From DATCIH01 sp036507955 (GTDB taxonomy: Bacteria; Bacillota; Clostridia; Clostridiales; Clostridiaceae): a DNA stretch of 59,059 nt. The notes below the pieces were generated by a model. That model did no database searches. It saw only the letters and a program-made list of their open reading frames with translations, and had not been told where the DNA came from. Both the position numbers and the translations under genes were made by a program. Positions within the stretch are counted from its first letter, which is position 1; each line of letters opens with the position of its first letter. The stretch spans positions 1-59,059 of the forward strand of contig DATCIH010000055.1 in NCBI GenBank assembly GCA_036507955.1, written 5' to 3'. Positions 8,930 through 17,529 of this stretch are shown here, piece by piece.

Positions 8930-9202
8930 AACTGAGATGGGAAACAGTAAAACGATCTTACTTTTAAAGAGAGCTTTCGGTAGGTGTAAGAAAGCAAAGA
9001 AGATTTTTTGAATACGTCCCTGAGTTGAGGGCCAAAAAGCAATGCTAAGTAGGCTTATTCGGATTTCTGCACCCGTTATAGTGCTAGAGTATAAATGCTA
9101 TTGCATCGTACTTGAAGAGATTGATACCGTGAGGTGTCTTTGAAGCAAGGTGGTAACACGAGATATAACTCTCGTCCTTTAATTAGGATGAGAGTTTTTT
9201 GC
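8930..9202 (+). promoter_or_regulatory. Tyrosine-specific T-box leader of tyrS
   Basis: A complete T-box riboswitch. Stem I has the AGAGAG element (8968-8973) and the following GGTAGGTG. The specifier codon TAC (tyrosine) lies at 9013-9015, just before TCCCTGAG. The T-box AAGGTGGTAACACG is at 9147-9160, with TGGT able to pair with the ACCA end of uncharged tRNA-Tyr. The terminator stem ACTCTCGTCC / GGATGAGAGT is at about 9168-9196, followed by T6. Uncharged tRNA-Tyr is expected to open the terminator and raise tyrS expression. Confidence 0.95.
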
Positions 9203-9266
9203 GTTTGTTTATATGCAGGACTCCATCATCAATATCCTCGGTTTTTATCAATAGGAGGGGAAAGTA

Positions 9267-10517
9267 TTGAAAATATCAATTGAAGAACAGTTAAGAATCA
9301 TACAAATGGGAGAGGCAGAAATAATCGATTTAGAAGGCCTAAGAGATAAACTTCTTTTAGCGCAGAAGGAAGAAAGGAGGTTAATTATAAAGTTCGGATT
9401 AGACCCAACTGCACCGGATATCCATTTAGGACATACGGTTGTGCTACGAAAGGCAAGACAATTTCAAGAACTAGGTCATAAGGTAGTGATAATAATCGGG
9501 GATTTTACAGGAAGGATAGGAGATCCTACTGGAAAATCAAAGACAAGAAAACCGTTAACAATTAAGCAGATAGAAGAAAATGCAGAAACCTATAAAAAAC
9601 AGATTTTTAGGATACTTGATGAAGAAAAGACAGAAGTATGCTTTAACAGCCAGTGGCTATCAAAGCTATCCTTTCAGGAGGTCCTAAACTTAGCATCAAA
9701 ATACACCGTAGCAAGAATGCTGGAGAGGGAGGATTTTAAAAATAGATTTCAAGGACAAAAGCCAATAGGAATTCACGAGTTCTTCTACCCCTTAATGCAG
9801 GCATATGATTCAATTGCTATTAAGGCAGATGTGGAGCTTGGTGGGATGGATCAAAAGTTTAATATATTGATGGGGAGGACGCTTCAAAAAGAGTATGGCC
9901 AGGAAAAGCAAATAGCAATCTTAATGCCTATTTTAGAGGGCATCGATGGAATAGAAAAAATGAGTAAAAGCTTAGGAAACTATGTTGGAGTTGAAGAAGC
10001 TCCAGGGGATATGTTCATTAAGCTAATGACTATTCCAGACAGTCTAATAATAAGATACTTTGAACTTGCAACAAATATATTGCCAGAGGGTTTAGATAAA
10101 ATAAAAAAGGAGCTTGCAGAAGGGGCTAACCCTAGAGACATTAAGGAAAGGTTATCCTTTGATATTGTTTCCTTATATCATGGGGTCGATGAAGCTAATA
10201 ATGTTAAGGAGGCTTTCACAATGGAATTCAGGGAGGGTGGTATTCCAAAAGATATACTGGAAATCCACCTATGCTTGGAGGAATTAAAGGATTTTGAAAA
10301 TATTATTTCCTCCCAAGCTTTTAGAGAAACCCTTAATTTATCGGGAAGCGAAATAAAGAGGCTATTAAAGCAAGGTGGGATTAAGCTTAACAAAGTTAAG
10401 GTAAGCGCTGTAACAAAATTAAGACTAAAGGATGGGGATATCTTATCCTTTGGCAAAAGACTACATGTAAGGATCAATAACTCAGAGCTTCACTCTTTTC
10501 TCCCACAGAATAAATAA
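9267..10517 (+). CDS. tyrS: Tyrosyl-tRNA synthetase
   Basis: A 416-aa class I aminoacyl-tRNA synthetase charging tRNA-Tyr. HIGH is present as HLGH (53-56) and KMSKS intact at 231-235, with a C-terminal S4 RNA-binding domain (about 350-410). The exact KMSKS and spacing resemble the TyrZ (TyrRS-2) branch rather than the KFGKT-type TyrS of Bacillus. It starts with TTG at 9267 behind AGGAGGG (9253-9259). It is controlled by the Tyr T-box immediately upstream. Its 3' end overlaps the convergent HelD gene by 44 bp. Confidence 0.96.
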   Translation: MKISIEEQLRIIQMGEAEIIDLEGLRDKLLLAQKEERRLIIKFGLDPTAPDIHLGHTVVLRKARQFQELGHKVVIIIGDFTGRIGDPTGKSKTRKPLTIKQIEENAETYKKQIFRILDEEKTEVCFNSQWLSKLSFQEVLNLASKYTVARMLEREDFKNRFQGQKPIGIHEFFYPLMQAYDSIAIKADVELGGMDQKFNILMGRTLQKEYGQEKQIAILMPILEGIDGIEKMSKSLGNYVGVEEAPGDMFIKLMTIPDSLIIRYFELATNILPEGLDKIKKELAEGANPRDIKERLSFDIVSLYHGVDEANNVKEAFTMEFREGGIPKDILEIHLCLEELKDFENIISSQAFRETLNLSGSEIKRLLKQGGIKLNKVKVSAVTKLRLKDGDILSFGKRLHVRINNSELHSFLPQNK

Positions 10518-12744
10518 TTAATTTATGAAGGGGCCTTGTCATGGAAACATACAAAAGCTTCATGTCTAAGGGCTCCTTTGTAAAATTATTCTTATTGCAA
10601 TTTGCTAAAATAACTACATCAAATTCCAATCCTTTTGCAAGGTAGGCAGGCAATAGGACAAGACCTCCCGTATATTCTAAATCCTTTTCTGTAAGTAGCT
10701 TTATATCATGTCCAAGACTTTTTAAAAGAGCTCTTAAACTTTTACATTCCTCTATAGTTTTGCAGATTATAGCAGCAGATTTAAAGCTATCCTTTTTAAT
10801 ATTAGCTAAATCTATATTAATATTTATGGCTACTTCTTTCAAATCTTTCAGTTCATTAATTGCAATTTTATCTCCATGTCGAATTACAGGAATAGCAGGG
10901 GGAAGATTTGGATCCTCCAGTTTTTTAATTACTGAATTTGCTAAATCCATTATTTCTACGGTAGTTCTGTAGCTTTGCTCTAAGGTCATAAAGTTGTAAT
11001 TATCCTTTCCAAATATTTCATCGCTAAAGGAATGCCAATTTTCTACTCCTCTATAGGAATATATTCCTTGGCATAGATCACCTAGTATTGTAAAGGTGCC
11101 CCCTATGACTTTTTTGATAATATATAGCTGAAAGCTACTAAAATCTTGAGCTTCATCAATAATCACATGACGAATATCAGATTTCTCTTCAGGCTCAAAT
11201 ATAGAGTGTTGTAAGTACATAAGTGGTGCTAAATCCTCCACCTCCAGATATCCTTCCTTTATATTTTTTAAAGTATCCTGTAGAAGGACTGTGGATATTT
11301 CTTCGGAAATATATTTGCCAGATAATTTTAAAAATAAGACTTTATTTGATAAGAGATCTTTATAATAATCTAGGGAGCTTTTCATCTTAAGCTTTGATAT
11401 ATAACTTTTAACTAGAGTTTTGGATAACCTTTTTACTTTTTCCATTGAGGAGTCTCTCTCATCTATAAGGTTTATTATTATATCGCGCCTTTCCTGGGAG
11501 TCCGGCATTGCCTCCTTTATATCCCATAGTTTTTGGTCATAGCTTGTTTCTATTTCTTCAAGGATTGGTACCTTCCTTTGCTTTAAAGTGTTTACTAAAG
11601 TCTTTTTAATTTCTGAAATTCTTCTTTCAAAGGAAAAGTCTTTGTAATCCTCTATAAATAGGTTGTTTATTGTTTCATATTTTACTAATATAAAATCAAT
11701 GATTTTGAAATCCTCCTTTGGAATAAAATCATATTCCAAATTCTTTAAATATTCCTTTATTACATTTTTATATTCTAGAGAGGATTTAAAGGAAGATATC
11801 CACTTAATTCTTTCCTTTAAACCGGTAGGGGTTACGCTTGTTAGGTAAGATAGCTTTTCCCAAGGACTTCTAATTTCCAATTTGCAACCTATAAAGTTTA
11901 AAGAAAGCTCTTGGAAAGTTGTTTGAATTACATCTTCAACTCCTAGGTCGGGTAATACCTCTGATATATAACTTAGGAAAAATTTATTAGGTGCTATAAT
12001 CATAAAGTTTTTTGAGGATAAAGTTTTTTCCTGATTATATAAAAGATAAGCGATTCGATGAAGAGCTATAGTTGTTTTTCCGCCTCCAGCGGAGCCTTGC
12101 ACAACTAAAGACTTCCACATATCGCTCCGAATAACTTTGTTTTGCTCCGCTTGAATGGTAGTAACAATATCTTTAAGTCTTTTATCCTTGTTGGAGCCTA
12201 AAGCAGCTTGAAGGAATTCATCATTTGTTGTTATATCTATATCGAAGATATCCTGAAGGCACCCTTTTTCTATGCTGTATTGTCTTTTTAGTTTTATTTC
12301 ACCCTCGATTATTCCCTCTGGGCAATTAAAGGAGGCACTACCAAGTCTTCCTTCATAATACAAGGTAGCAATCGGGGCTCTCCAGTCTATAATAATAAGC
12401 TCTTGATCCTTATCTCTCATCAAGGAGATTTTTCCTATGTATAATTTTTTAAAAGATGTTTCCCCGTTTTCTATAAAGTCTACTCTAGCAAAGTAAGGTT
12501 TATCTATACTTTTGAGAAGATTCTTTAATCTTCCTTCTAGAGAATACTGAAGGTTGGTATTTATTAGAAGTTCATTAAACTGCTCTGCATTATCTGAATT
12601 AAAATGACTTACACTGTAATCAACAGCTCTATCTATATTGTATTTTTCATCTATAACCTTCTGGTTATAAACCTTAAGATAATCTGTTGTATTTGCTAAC
12701 TTGATAGCTTCCTCTTTATAGGCAGGATGTTTTATGGCAGGCAT
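10474..12744 (-). CDS. helD: HelD-like RNA polymerase-associated superfamily 1 helicase
   Basis: A 756-aa SF1 ATPase. The N-terminal arm (1-110) is followed by IIDWRAPIATLYYEG, a hallmark of HelD. Walker A is GSAGGGKTTIALHR (217-230), the DE box is in HVIIDEAQDFS and the C-terminal motifs resemble UvrD. HelD removes stalled RNA polymerase from DNA and recycles it; in some actinobacteria it gives rifampicin tolerance. It starts behind AGGTGAT. The 3' end overlaps tyrS convergently. Confidence 0.9.
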   Translation of the reverse strand: MPAIKHPAYKEEAIKLANTTDYLKVYNQKVIDEKYNIDRAVDYSVSHFNSDNAEQFNELLINTNLQYSLEGRLKNLLKSIDKPYFARVDFIENGETSFKKLYIGKISLMRDKDQELIIIDWRAPIATLYYEGRLGSASFNCPEGIIEGEIKLKRQYSIEKGCLQDIFDIDITTNDEFLQAALGSNKDKRLKDIVTTIQAEQNKVIRSDMWKSLVVQGSAGGGKTTIALHRIAYLLYNQEKTLSSKNFMIIAPNKFFLSYISEVLPDLGVEDVIQTTFQELSLNFIGCKLEIRSPWEKLSYLTSVTPTGLKERIKWISSFKSSLEYKNVIKEYLKNLEYDFIPKEDFKIIDFILVKYETINNLFIEDYKDFSFERRISEIKKTLVNTLKQRKVPILEEIETSYDQKLWDIKEAMPDSQERRDIIINLIDERDSSMEKVKRLSKTLVKSYISKLKMKSSLDYYKDLLSNKVLFLKLSGKYISEEISTVLLQDTLKNIKEGYLEVEDLAPLMYLQHSIFEPEEKSDIRHVIIDEAQDFSSFQLYIIKKVIGGTFTILGDLCQGIYSYRGVENWHSFSDEIFGKDNYNFMTLEQSYRTTVEIMDLANSVIKKLEDPNLPPAIPVIRHGDKIAINELKDLKEVAININIDLANIKKDSFKSAAIICKTIEECKSLRALLKSLGHDIKLLTEKDLEYTGGLVLLPAYLAKGLEFDVVILANCNKNNFTKEPLDMKLLYVSMTRPLHKLIIYSVGEKSEALSY

Positions 12745-12907
12745 TAAATCACCTATCCTTTACAAAAATATTTTGCTTATAGATATATTTTATATAAATA
12801 AGAAGTAAAAGGAAAATCCCATTAGTTGTTTAATCTAGTGGACTAAAACTAAGCTAAGGTAAAATAATAATAAAATCTCGAGAATCCATTTATTTACTAG
12901 CTTTTTC

Positions 12908-12936
12908 TTGACAACTCGTAGCTTTTGTAATATGCT
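12908..12936 (+). promoter_or_regulatory. Sigma-A-type promoter
   Basis: TTGACA (12908-12913), a 17-nt spacer and TATGCT (12931-12936). It would start transcription near 12943 and run into the terminator at 13023-13062, leaving a short transcript of about 110-120 nt before the acetyltransferase gene. The gene-free stretch 12745-13111 holds this promoter and terminator and no ORF that I can support. Confidence 0.6.
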
Positions 12937-13022
12937 AGATATATAAATTGTCATAAATTAATATCGAGTGTGTATTTTGTCAAGAAGTGCTAATTATAGT
13001 GTTTCTGGCTTTTTTTATTTGT

Positions 13023-13062
13023 AAAACTAAAAACATTTAATGTTTTTGGTTTTATTTTTTTT
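13023..13062 (+). terminator. Intrinsic terminator upstream of a GNAT gene
   Basis: AAAACTAAAAACAT (13023-13036) pairs over 14 bp, with one wobble, with ATGTTTTTGGTTTT (13040-13053), followed by ATTTTTTTT. It stands 50 bp before the start of the GNAT gene and 87 bp after a good promoter, so it may be a leader attenuator or the end of a small RNA. Confidence 0.65.
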
Positions 13063-13111
13063 GTAATAAAATATAATTATATATACAGAGGGTATATAAA
13101 GGAAGGATAAG

Positions 13112-13555
13112 ATGATAAGAGAAATAAATGAGGCGGACTTAGTCCCTTGCTGTAAGTTGCTTATAGATGCTTATAACTGCTCACCTTGGGATAATCATTG
13201 GGATATTAGTACATCCCTTAGGTATCTTAAGGAATACTTTGAAGCAGATAGATTTGTAGGATTCTTAGCGCAGGATCAGACAGAGGTGGTAGCTGCAATT
13301 TTTGCACATGAAAAAACCTGGTGGACAAAGGATGAGCTTTATATTGATGAACTATATGTGGCAAACAAAATGCAAGGGAAAGGCTTTGGAGGTCAATTAC
13401 TTGAAAAAGTAGAGGTATATTCTAAAGATAATAATTTGGGTGGCATTACTCTTCTTACTGACAAGTGCATGCCTTCAGCTAAATTTTATCATAGAAAAGG
13501 CTTTGCTAAAGCAAAGCATGTATTATTTATGTACAAGACGATGAAAATAAAATAA
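13112..13555 (+). CDS. GNAT-family N-acetyltransferase
   Basis: A 147-aa acetyltransferase. The acetyl-CoA pyrophosphate loop is intact in NKMQGKGFGGQLLEKV (Q/RxxGxG/A), preceded by beta-4 (LYIDELYV). Length is normal for a single-domain GNAT. The substrate is unknown; the family includes aminoglycoside 6'-type and amino-acid acetyltransferases. It stands alone, with a candidate leader upstream (promoter 12908, terminator 13023) and an intrinsic terminator downstream at 13650. Confidence 0.85.
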   Translation: MIREINEADLVPCCKLLIDAYNCSPWDNHWDISTSLRYLKEYFEADRFVGFLAQDQTEVVAAIFAHEKTWWTKDELYIDELYVANKMQGKGFGGQLLEKVEVYSKDNNLGGITLLTDKCMPSAKFYHRKGFAKAKHVLFMYKTMKIK

Positions 13556-13649
13556 TAAGAAAAAAGTAGTTTTAAAAAATTCAAACTGTTTCGGTTTTGT
13601 GGTGCAAAACATTAGAATAGCACATCAAAAAGCATGAATTTTAACAAGA

Positions 13650-13682
13650 AACAAGCATACGATTTTGTATGCTTGTTTTGCA
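13650..13682 (+). terminator. Intrinsic terminator after the GNAT gene
   Basis: AACAAGCATAC (13650-13660), loop GATTTT, GTATGCTTGTT (13667-13677) and a T-rich tail. It lies about 95 bp after the stop of the 13112 acetyltransferase gene. Confidence 0.75.
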
Positions 13683-13828
13683 TATTTGTGGCCATTTGTA
13701 GTAAGGATAGTGAACAAATTGCATCTTACCTACTTTTTTTTACCTCTTACCGGTATTAAGTTACCTGTCGATGATCAAACCTTTTAAAGTATATTGAAAT
13801 TGTATATAATCTTAGTGAGGCAGGTGAT

Positions 13829-14296
13829 ATGTTGAAAATACGAATTGAGATAATCAACGATTTAGCGGAGGATGAGGTGATAATATGTTGTTCCCGAGTA
13901 GATGAAACAATACAAAAAATACACCATTATGTTTTAGAACAGTCCTTATCCAAAGCTAAAATTATCTTCTATAAAAAAAATCATGAATTCTATTTTCCAT
14001 TTGAAGATGTTTTATTTTTTGAAACTGAAGATGAGCATATTTATGCTCATACTGCAAATGACGCCTATAGAGTTAAGTACCGTTTATATGAGCTTGAAAA
14101 TATTCTACCACGATACTTTGTGAGAGTAGCTAAGTCAGCAATAGTAAATATTATGCAGATATATTCAGTTACTCGTAACCTTACCGCTTCTAGCCGTATA
14201 AGCTTTATTGACAGTCATAAACATGTATATGTATCGCGTTCTTATTATAGGGAATTGCAGCAGCGTTTAGATGAAAGGAGTAATTATGATAGATAA
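13829..14296 (+). CDS. Stand-alone LytTR-domain transcriptional regulator
   Basis: A 155-aa protein with an N-terminal alpha/beta stretch (1-50) and a LytTR DNA-binding domain (about 50-150; FPFEDVLFFETEDEHIYAH, RYFVRVAKSAIVNI, VYVSRSYYREL). No receiver domain. Small LytTR proteins of this type sit next to LiaF-like or DUF3021 membrane proteins in Firmicutes and control them and nearby transporters. The stop overlaps the start of the next gene (14286), so the two are translationally coupled. Confidence 0.9.
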   Translation: MLKIRIEIINDLAEDEVIICCSRVDETIQKIHHYVLEQSLSKAKIIFYKKNHEFYFPFEDVLFFETEDEHIYAHTANDAYRVKYRLYELENILPRYFVRVAKSAIVNIMQIYSVTRNLTASSRISFIDSHKHVYVSRSYYRELQQRLDERSNYDR

Positions 14297-14648
14297 AAAT
14301 AATATTGATGATGACAATCTTTATGCTAAGGTAATATTAAGTTCGACTAGTAAGTATCTTCATTTAGAAGCTTTAAAAGGTGGTCAAATTATTTCATACC
14401 TTGGAGTAGTGGATGTGTATTTTGACCAAGTACAACTTTGGCTTGATAGAACAGAAGTATTTATTGACTGTATTTTAGGCACAATAAATTTATATATTCC
14501 AATGCACTGGAATGTGGTTAATAATATTGATTTATATTGTAGCAATGTAAGTAACGATACCACCCGTACTAAACCTTCAGAAAATGCACCACAGCTTACT
14601 CTTACTGGAAAAGTCATTCTGGGAACTGTGAGCATACTGTATATTTAA
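14286..14648 (+). CDS. LiaF-like C-terminal (toastrack) domain protein without membrane segment
   Basis: A 120-aa protein; start at 14286 chosen because AAAGGAG at 14273-14279 fits it. It resembles the soluble C-terminal domain of LiaF/YvqF cell-envelope-stress proteins: a beta-rich ladder with FIDCILGTINLYIPMHWNV and a final LTGKVILGTVSILYI. LiaF proteins normally have four N-terminal membrane helices; these are missing here, so this may be a natural soluble variant or a shortened gene. It overlaps the LytTR regulator by 11 bp and probably works with it. Confidence 0.7.
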   Translation: MIDKNNIDDDNLYAKVILSSTSKYLHLEALKGGQIISYLGVVDVYFDQVQLWLDRTEVFIDCILGTINLYIPMHWNVVNNIDLYCSNVSNDTTRTKPSENAPQLTLTGKVILGTVSILYI

Positions 14649-14661
14649 GTAGGATGAAGAT

Positions 14662-14757
14662 ATGATACAAACTGATACAGCCATTTCTGTCAGTAACATT
14701 GAAAAGTCATATAAGATCTGTAACAGATATTTTTTTGAAAGGAAGAAATCGAAATGA
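14662..14757 (+). pseudogene. N-terminal stub of an ABC transporter ATPase
   Basis: Thirty-one codons beginning MIQTDTAISVSNIEKSYK, typical of the first strand of ABC ATPases (usually followed by the Walker A region), then an unrelated tail and a stop. Everything from Walker A on is lost. It follows the LytTR/LiaF pair, which commonly controls an ABC exporter, so the rest of that exporter was probably deleted here. Its last codons overlap the start of the hydrolase pseudogene. Confidence 0.6.
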
Positions 14758-15446
14758 AAGCAAAAGTGTAGAACGGTAACATAACAATTCCTATCACCCG
14801 AGCTGGTGAGGGTCAGCCAATTATATTTTTCAATGGGATTGGGTCTACGCAAGCAACCTGGAAAAAGGTCATTAGTGTACTGAAAGGTGAGTACGAAATT
14901 ATTACCTTTGACTTTCGTGGGCACGGGAAGGCTTCTACTGCTCAGGATTATTCTTTTGACGCTTTCGTTAGTGATGCTGACACTGTCCTGAAATCGGTAG
15001 ACGTAGACAGGCCGATTATCGTTGCCTGGTCAATGGGTGCCGATATTGCAGTATCCTATACGGCAATGCATCCTGGAAAAATCGGAGGAATTGTGATCGT
15101 GGACGGAGCAGGTCCTGTACAAAAGCCGCTGATTGAAAATGTGGCTGATATCTGCGTAGAAGTCGACGCTCACCGGAGTAAGCTAATGGATCTATACCGA
15201 AAAGTTGACTGTCCGATCACGATGCTCACGGCTTCCAAGCCCCAGGGCGAAAAAGATCCTTATAATAGACGGTCGAACCGCCTCTGGCAAGATGGCGTTG
15301 ACCAGTTGACCAAAGCTATCCCTTCAATTTCTGTGCAGTGGATTAACGACTCTCATCAGCTGCCCTTCAAACATCCAGTTGACATAGCACGGAGGATAGA
15401 CGAGTTTGATAATCGGCAAGCTAGTTCGGATTCTTCTTTTAATTGA
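14754..15446 (+). pseudogene. Alpha/beta hydrolase with an in-frame amber codon at position 6
   Basis: The frame from ATG 14754 encodes MKAKV, then TAG (14769-14771), then about 224 aa of an alpha/beta hydrolase: oxyanion region IIFFNGIGST, FDFRGHG, nucleophile elbow AWSMGAD and a C-terminal histidine in NDSHQLPFKHP. No ATG, GTG or TTG lies between the TAG and the oxyanion region, so an intact enzyme cannot start downstream; an ATG at 15033 would give only the second half. From about 14800 the DNA is visibly richer in G+C than its neighbours, which suggests transfer. It follows an ABC ATPase stub, so it was probably fused here by deletion. Confidence 0.75.
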
Positions 15447-15454
15447 ATTAAATA

Positions 15455-15500
15455 AAAAATAGATAGCACAAGTTTTTAAAGCTTGTGCTATCTTGTATTT
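15455..15500. terminator. Bidirectional intrinsic terminator
   Basis: AGATAGCACAAG (15461-15472) pairs perfectly with CTTGTGCTATCT (15482-15493). A T-rich tail follows on the plus strand and an A-rich run precedes it (T-run on the minus strand). It separates the convergent hydrolase pseudogene and GNAT remnant. Confidence 0.8.
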
Positions 15501-15516
15501 ATGCTCATTTTATTTA

Positions 15517-16275
15517 TTAAAATTCCTTATACAACCAAGTATAACTGTTATATTTTTTAAAACCTAAATGGTAATAAAAATCTTCTGAGCCACCTGTGCA
15601 ATACCATAATCCACCATAGGCTGCATAATCTCCATTTGGTGCAACTATTACATAATTTATTTTAGCATTAAAATGAGGTCCTGTTGCACAAATAAGACTA
15701 TTGGCAAGATGGTCGCCCATTATATCTTCCATCTTATGATTAAATCCAAGCTGTATTGCTATTTGAAGTTTTGCATGGTCTACACCGTCGAACACACTAA
15801 TTATTTTAAAGCCTTCAGGCAATGTAACTTCAAACTCTTTGTTAAGTGGTAAGCAATAACGTTCACATTCCCAAACAAATTTATAATTTCTATTTTCAAG
15901 AAACTCTTTAAATTTAGGCTGAGACTGTGGAACCCTTACAGATAAGAATCTTGTTCCATTTTCTTTTGTTCCATATAAATACTTTTCACTGAAATCAAGC
16001 ATCTCCTCACGCAGATAATTGTAACCATCGGCAACTTCAAAATAAGTCGCGCCAAGTTTAAATTCAATGTGTGCACAAGCAACAATTTTATCATCATATT
16101 CCCAAATACCACTTCTACTCATTGACTTTAAATCAAGGTAAGGATGACAAAAACAGTATTCAAATTCAGCAGGCAGCATATTTCCACTAGCATTATTAGG
16201 TTCATAGTTTTTTATCAACATTTCATAAACATTGTTGTAATCTGTCAGATATTTAAAATGTCTTTGCTTTAACAT
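15517..16275 (-). pseudogene. Tandem-GNAT acetyltransferase lacking the acetyl-CoA-binding motif
   Basis: The 252-aa product aligns in my memory with a clostridial GNAT family of about 295 aa (HFKYLTDYNNVYEML at the start, LPEGFKI in the middle, GFKK near the end). After APNGDYAAYGGLWYC the sequence jumps straight to TGGSEDFYYHLGFKKY. The missing stretch of about 45 residues is the part that carries the beta-4 strand and the RxxGxG/A acetyl-CoA loop of the C-terminal GNAT domain. The frame is kept, but acetyl transfer by this domain should be impossible. The start follows GGGGGAAG. Confidence 0.7.
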
Positions 16276-16365
16276 ACTCTTCCCCCAAAAATAAACTTTG
16301 CTTAGACATAACTAAGTACACATATATTGACATTTCTATATTGTTCTATACGCAAAAGCTTATAC

Positions 16366-17289
16366 TCACATCAAATATCCACATTGATTAGCCCATTTTA
16401 TCAGCCAATTATATTGATTATCCAAGAATTCTTTGTCAACGCAATCTAACCCATAAATTTCAATAATAGTAGCTTGCAATTGATAATGATATACTGCGAG
16501 GAAATAAAAAACAGATTCACGTTCTATTTCTCTCAAAGGACAAAATTGTTCATAACCTTTTAAGAAACGGTCAAGAACTTTTTTTGTTTTCTCATATCCG
16601 CTTTCATCCAAATCAAAGTAATCAGCTGAATTACACACTAATGCTATATCAAATACAGGGAATGCATAACAAGAGGTATCAAAATCCAATATATAAAGTT
16701 CACCCGTCAATGATTGATGAATATTACCAATATATAAGTCTCCATGACAGTACCCCTGTGGCAAATCTTTAACTCTTTCCCACAATGCATCACCATGTTT
16801 TTTGAATGCAGTTACTTTGGGCTCAGGATAATTCATTTTCATTAATATCTCTATGTATCTGTCAATGAAATAATATTTATCTCTTTTCAAAAGATTACCG
16901 TTATAGCTTTGCATTGCTTTATGATATTTACCTATTAAACGACCTATATTTTCTGCTTCTTCGTTTATATCAGGCTGCTTTCCTTCAATAAACTCATATA
17001 GAATATATAAATGCTTTCCATCGGATTCATCAGAGTCAAAATAAGACTTATACCGATTTGTAAAGATTATCTGGGGTACAGGAATATTGTTTTTTATCAG
17101 GTAAAGGTGGATATCGACCGATTGAATGGCTGTATCCATAAGCACTGAACGGATAACTCTTAAAAAATACTTTCGGTCATTTCCAAAAACGATATATGAA
17201 AGGCTACCTGCATCTCGGAAAAATTCAATTTTATCAAACTCTATTTTATAATTCTCTTTCAGCAATGATAGTATAGATGATGTCTCCAT
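16366..17289 (-). CDS. APH-family phosphotransferase
   Basis: A 307-aa kinase of the aminoglycoside phosphotransferase / choline kinase superfamily. The catalytic loop is YCHGDLYIGNIHQ (Brenner motif HGDxxxxN, near residue 183) and the metal-binding DFD follows in LYILDFDTSCYAFPVFDIAL. The N-lobe (about 1-95) carries the nucleotide site. Such genes include drug kinases, spore-coat CotS-like kinases and homoserine-kinase-like enzymes; the substrate cannot be told from sequence. It lies in a tandem minus-strand pair with the GNAT remnant at 15517 (90 bp apart). Confidence 0.85.
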   Translation of the reverse strand: METSSILSLLKENYKIEFDKIEFFRDAGSLSYIVFGNDRKYFLRVIRSVLMDTAIQSVDIHLYLIKNNIPVPQIIFTNRYKSYFDSDESDGKHLYILYEFIEGKQPDINEEAENIGRLIGKYHKAMQSYNGNLLKRDKYYFIDRYIEILMKMNYPEPKVTAFKKHGDALWERVKDLPQGYCHGDLYIGNIHQSLTGELYILDFDTSCYAFPVFDIALVCNSADYFDLDESGYEKTKKVLDRFLKGYEQFCPLREIERESVFYFLAVYHYQLQATIIEIYGLDCVDKEFLDNQYNWLIKWANQCGYLM

Positions 17290-17469
17290 TATTCAATTCC
17301 CCCACCTAATATAAATAATCTTTTAGTAGGTATTTTTATACAAAGCTTTTATACTTTAAATTATTTTGATGAACCATTTAGGAATATAGTACAATTGTGG
17401 TTTTCCAAAATCCCTGTACCTTTGATATTTATAATACACCATTTATTGTAAGATTACCCCATATAATCA

Positions 17470-17510
17470 ACAAAAAAATACCATACCAATTATATTGCAA
17501 ATTGGTATGG
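17470..17510 (-). terminator. Intrinsic terminator of the GH106-like gene
   Basis: CCATACCAAT (17481-17490) pairs with ATTGGTATGG (17501-17510). On the minus strand the stem is followed by TATTTTTTTG. It lies 20 bp past the stop of the glycosidase gene. Confidence 0.8.
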
Positions 17511-17529
17511 AAAAGGTACTTTTATATAT

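Noticed and set aside
12941..13062. preQ1 riboswitch
   Set aside because: The AAAACTAAAAAC segment recalls the preQ1-I tail, but the required hairpin and loop sequence are absent and the downstream gene is an acetyltransferase.
14769..14771. TAG as a pyrrolysine codon
   Set aside because: It lies at codon 6, outside any active site, and nothing else suggests pyrrolysine use.
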